Shown: positions 61,801 through 64,000 of the stretch, one piece after another
Layout: each line of letters starts with the position of its first letter
How positions within the stretch are numbered: position 1 is the first letter of the stretch
From: Isoptericola cucumis
GTDB lineage: Bacteria > Actinomycetota > Actinomycetes > Actinomycetales > Cellulomonadaceae
Direction of reading: 5' to 3'
DNA length: 64,000 bases
Assembly (NCBI RefSeq): GCF_014635665.1
Contig: NZ_BMDG01000009.1
Coordinates: 124,001 to 188,000, forward strand
The notes under the pieces: model-generated
Databases searched by the model: none
What the model was told of the DNA's origin: nothing
Seen by the model: only the letters and a program-made list of their open reading frames with translations
Made by a program: the position numbers and the translations under genes

Positions 61801-62277
61801 GGTGGCGACCCCGAGCTCGTCACGACGCTCGACCTCGTCCCGGGCCTGTCCCGGGTCACCGAGGACGGCGTGCTCGTGTGGCGGGTCACGACCGACGGGC
61901 CGGCCCCTGGCTGGGCCACCGTGCTGCGGGCCGCGCCCGCGGACGGGTCGGCGCCGGCGGCCGCGCTGCGCACCCTGCCCGCCGACGGCGTCCGGGCGGC
62001 CGGCACCCTCGGGGGCTCGGACGACGCACGCACCCTGCGCCTGGCCGAGTCCGCCGACCCGGGGTGGCACGCCACGCTCGACGGGCGGCGGATGGCCACC
62101 GTCGAGGCGGGCGGCCTGCAGGCGTTCGAGGTCGCCCCGGGCGGCGGCCGCGTGGACGTGACCTACGAGGCGCCGCACCGCACCACGTGGCTCGTGCTCG
62201 CCGGCGGCGTGCTGCTGGTGTACGTGCTGCTGGCGCTTCCGGTCGCGCGCCGGCGAGGGGTGGGGGCGACACGATGA
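58840..62277 (+). CDS. Large membrane-bound family 2 glycosyltransferase
   Basis: A 1145-residue protein. Residues about 45-290 are a GT-A domain (VTTVVVTRGHSPFLAATLDAV, WILHDDSAPEPDTLARLL with the DDS metal motif, and GDGLDLCRRARLAGHRVVVVPDAVVRH). Then come about 12 helices (about 305-880) and an extracytoplasmic domain of about 240 residues, closed by a last helix (near 1118-1136). This layout suits a cell-envelope polysaccharide polymerase or transferase; its product is not known. The family often lies between whiB2 and a DUF5719 gene, as here. ATG 58840 is taken; ATG 58852 is possible. It overlaps the next gene by 4 nt. Confidence 0.82.
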   Translation: MASRMTAPYTTRPGPRGEVAPQGAAPVGVPGTAGDPTGAVPLVVSVTTVVVTRGHSPFLAATLDAVAAQDRAADDVVVVDVGAAESTARYDDLRLGGTRFVAAPGVRSLGEAVARATDAVGVPEDGWLWILHDDSAPEPDTLARLLRAVEHSSAVGIAGCKQRRWPVEADGTPSAHGSGVLIEVGSTVSPLGRRMTGIDDSEVDQGQHDGREDVLAVGLAGALVRGGVWSQLRGTDPEVGPFGDGLDLCRRARLAGHRVVVVPDAVVRHAQASLLGLRTRPAGAPVRPDPEASRYARRRSQLFLRLAWAPLLAVPVLWVAMLVWAPFAALYRVALKRPAHARDELVAAAVTALRVLPLYRSRRRAARTRRLPRRVLAPLLGTWRQVAAERRDARLARAEAQRNRWAPSELERTELRRLARVRRAGLAAVLLAVVALDVVLFGPWQGVLADGGRVVGGALLPAPGTLGDVWGSATSGWVRDGLGTSAPADPFLVPLAGLTALVGGGLQTAVNALVLVALPLAALAGWFTAGALTRSVGVRAVAALVWAASPGFLASLASGRLGATVVHLVLPWVLLAALRAVGVHARDVVDLPEVHRGLPDGGRARAATRRRGSLGAAGAAGLLLAVAVCAAPVLLPVAVVVLVPAALLARRAWRTLLVVLVPAVVVPLPYWGQVVGSWADGGWRLLVAEPGAPVVEQGAPSGLELLLGLPGGTAWFGLDDADGALGTLGRVGPAVVGALVLLLAAAALVRRRAVRGVRLAWFGAAVGLAAALVAVATAVASGTTADGESAPVTGWPGVGLSVLLLGLGAAAVCALPAHPLDGLHAPAFPRRLRATTFAALGVLALALPAAQLTSWSLEATAGGGGGVGELRAEQEPVVPAVGQQMQAPPRAARVLQVDTVVPGAEPGSEGGDGQPAVADYALLHADGSRLEDASSVVQARAAGLLPGGERDDVALLDDLVGDVVTGRAPDVAERLASLGIGAVQVPAGGDPELVTTLDLVPGLSRVTEDGVLVWRVTTDGPAPGWATVLRAAPADGSAPAAALRTLPADGVRAAGTLGGSDDARTLRLAESADPGWHATLDGRRMATVEAGGLQAFEVAPGGGRVDVTYEAPHRTTWLVLAGGVLLVYVLLALPVARRRGVGATR

Positions 62278-64000
62278 CGACGGAGCAGCCGCACGAGCCC
62301 ACGGGGCGGTCCACGGGGCGGTCGACGGATCGGCCGACAGGCCAGCACACGGACCGGCCCACGAAGGTGGCGCACCCGGTTCGCAGCGGCGCGCGGGCCC
62401 TCGTCGCGGGGGTGACCGGGATCGCGGCGGTGGCCGCCCTCGGAACGGTCGCCCTGCTGGGCGACCAGTGGGCGCAGTCGTGGACGGGGGCCGAGCAGCG
62501 GGCGGTCGCCGCCGGCACCCGCACCGTGGCGGTGGAGCCCGCCGAGGAATCCCTCGTGTGCCCGCCGCCCGTCGCCCTCCCGAAGGGGGCGGACGTCGGC
62601 GACTCGCAGTTCTCCGCGTCGCCCGTGCCGACCCGCAGCGGCATCGGCGCCCTCGTGCAGGGCGGGGCTGCCGGCGTCGAGGACGGCCCCCAGGGCCCCC
62701 GCACCACGGGGCTCGACGGCGGCGACGCGACCGCGCTGACCGGGGACCCGGCGTCCGGCGCCGGACAGCAGGCCGCCGTCGACGGCACGCGGGTGCTGCG
62801 CGCGACGCCCGTCGCGGACGAGGTGTTCGGCGCCTCCGCGTCGCTCGCGTCGGTCACGACCCAGGGCGACCTGCGCGGCCTCGCCGCGGCGTCGTGCACG
62901 TCGCCGGGCACGTCGCAGTGGCTGGTCGGTGGGCGCACCACCGTCGGCGCGACGACCACCCTGACGGTGCAGAACCCGACCGAGCGGCCGGCGACGGTCA
63001 CGCTGGACGTGTACGGGCCCAGCGGCAAGGTGGCCCTCGGCGGCGGCGGGACGTTCACGGTCGCCGCGCACGACCAGGTCACGACCCGCCTGGAGTCGGT
63101 GGCGCCGGAGCAGGACCGGCTCGCGGTGCACGTGTCGTCGACGGGAGCCCGGGTCTCGGCGTCGCTGCAGCGCCAGGCGATCGACGGCCTCGTGCCGGCC
63201 GGGGCGGACCTGGTGACGCCGGGGTCGCCGCCGCGCTCGTCGCTCGCGGTCGGCGGGGTGGTCAGCCACGGCGAGCCGCTGGACGACCCGCACGCGCCGC
63301 GGCTGCGGCTGCTCGCCCCCGGCGACGCCGACACGACCGCGCGGATCAGCGTCTACGGCCCGTCCGGCGAGGTCACCCTGCGCGGCGCGGACGAGGTCGA
63401 CCTGGAGGCGGGCGTCGTCACGGACGTGCCGCTCGGCGGGCTGCCGGAGGGCACGTACGCCGTGGTGGTCGACGCGCAGGCCCCGGTCGTGGGCGCGGCG
63501 CGGTTCGACCGGCCGGGCCAGCAGCCCGAGGACTCGGTCGTGGGCGGCACCCCGTACGACGTCGCGTGGTCCCGGGGCCAGGCCGCGCCTGCCGCGGCGG
63601 GCTCCGCGCTCGGCAGCGTCGCGCTGCCCGACGAGGCGCGGGCGCGGGTCTCGCTGGCTGGCGTGCCGCCCGAGCGCGACCCGGACCAGGAGCCCGACGG
63701 CGAGCAGGCCGTGACCGTGCGGGCGTACGACGCGGAGGGCGCCGAGCTGGGCCAGGCGGAGCTCACGGTGGCGGCCGGCGCGACGACGGGCGTCGACGTG
63801 GCCGACCTCGCCGACGGCGGCACGCCCGCGGCCGTGCGGGTGGACACGTCCGACCCCGAGGCAGACGACGACGCCGACGACGCGGCGGACGCAGGGCCGG
63901 GGGTGCTCTGGTCGGTGGTGCTCGAGGCCGACGACGGGACGGCGGAGGCGGGGACGCTCGTGGCGACCCTGGCCCCGACGCCGGCCCGCACCGCACCCGG
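62274..64000 (+). CDS. DUF5719-family envelope protein (3' end beyond window)
   Basis: At least 575 residues, open to the window edge. The N-terminus is a polar repeat (TGRSTGRSTDRPTGQHTDRPT), followed by one transmembrane helix or signal anchor (about 43-63, ALVAGVTGIAAVAALGTVALL) and a long extracytoplasmic domain made of repeated beta-rich units: TTTLTVQNPTERPATVTLDVYGPSG and TTARISVYGPSGEVTLRG are two clear copies. Two cysteines occur early (LVCPPP, AASCTSPG). Function unknown; coupling to the glycosyltransferase by an ATGA overlap suggests a partner in envelope glycan assembly. Confidence 0.78.
   Translation, partial: MTTEQPHEPTGRSTGRSTDRPTGQHTDRPTKVAHPVRSGARALVAGVTGIAAVAALGTVALLGDQWAQSWTGAEQRAVAAGTRTVAVEPAEESLVCPPPVALPKGADVGDSQFSASPVPTRSGIGALVQGGAAGVEDGPQGPRTTGLDGGDATALTGDPASGAGQQAAVDGTRVLRATPVADEVFGASASLASVTTQGDLRGLAAASCTSPGTSQWLVGGRTTVGATTTLTVQNPTERPATVTLDVYGPSGKVALGGGGTFTVAAHDQVTTRLESVAPEQDRLAVHVSSTGARVSASLQRQAIDGLVPAGADLVTPGSPPRSSLAVGGVVSHGEPLDDPHAPRLRLLAPGDADTTARISVYGPSGEVTLRGADEVDLEAGVVTDVPLGGLPEGTYAVVVDAQAPVVGAARFDRPGQQPEDSVVGGTPYDVAWSRGQAAPAAAGSALGSVALPDEARARVSLAGVPPERDPDQEPDGEQAVTVRAYDAEGAELGQAELTVAAGATTGVDVADLADGGTPAAVRVDTSDPEADDDADDAADAGPGVLWSVVLEADDGTAEAGTLVATLAPTPARTAP

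Noticed and set aside
59223-62178. Minus-strand frames of up to about 1169 residues opposite the large glycosyltransferase gene
   Set aside because: GC-bias shadows; the plus strand has glycosyltransferase motifs, membrane helices and a 4-nt overlap with the next gene.

Overview
The window is a 64 kb chromosomal segment of a very GC-rich actinobacterium. Mycothiol conjugate amidase, two WhiB proteins, the coproporphyrin-dependent haem pair, and a cello-oligosaccharide (Ceb) uptake operon suggest a Cellulomonas-like member of the Micrococcales; the genus is an inference. The gene order is housekeeping-like. I saw no rRNA, tRNA, CRISPR array, insertion sequence, prophage or riboswitch.

Layout. 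1-5.6 kb: the start of an ectoine gene cut by the window edge, then greA / DUF4307 / mca / small membrane protein / nitrilase / hemolysin III / short-chain prenyl synthase, an order close to mycobacterial Rv1080c-Rv1086. 5.7-9.1 kb: MarR regulator, ferrochelatase, coproheme decarboxylase and a TspO-like protein. 9.2-20.1 kb: HemK-like methyltransferase, glutamate-type dehydrogenase, an atypical Nramp-family transporter, an aldo/keto reductase, a PAS-AraC regulator divergent from putA, a patatin and an acyltransferase. 20.2-26.5 kb: a complete cebE-cebF-cebG-bglC-cebR operon with two CebR-type operators at its promoter. 26.6-29.7 kb: DUF2505 protein, PdtaS-type kinase, WhiB1 and a small membrane protein. 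29.7-40.4 kb: a one-strand array of two-component pair, a filterless channel-like protein, a two-gene ABC exporter and a 1419-residue EssC/FtsK-like ATPase with no type VII partners beside it. 40.6-44.6 kb: OmpR-type two-component pair, then purK-purE. 44.7-58.2 kb: two LytR-CpsA-Psr transferases and all four dTDP-rhamnose genes, interleaved with glycosyltransferases, a DUF2142 membrane protein, a flippase-like protein and two tandem methyltransferases; this looks like a cell-wall glycopolymer locus. 58.4-64 kb: WhiB2 with a near-consensus promoter, a large membrane glycosyltransferase and a DUF5719 protein cut by the right edge.

How the parts work together. The Ceb operon imports cello-oligosaccharides and cleaves them inside the cell; no ATPase gene is present, so a shared MsiK-type ATPase elsewhere is expected. 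The rhamnose/LCP/glycosyltransferase block makes, methylates, moves and attaches a surface polysaccharide. WhiB1 and WhiB2 are iron-sulfur developmental or redox regulators. A recurrent feature is a TANNNT-like -10 box 6-8 nt upstream of the start codon with no ribosome binding site, which suggests many leaderless mRNAs. Start codons were chosen from these boxes, Shine-Dalgarno sequences or 4-nt stop/start overlaps. Functions come from reading protein motifs; no database search was run.
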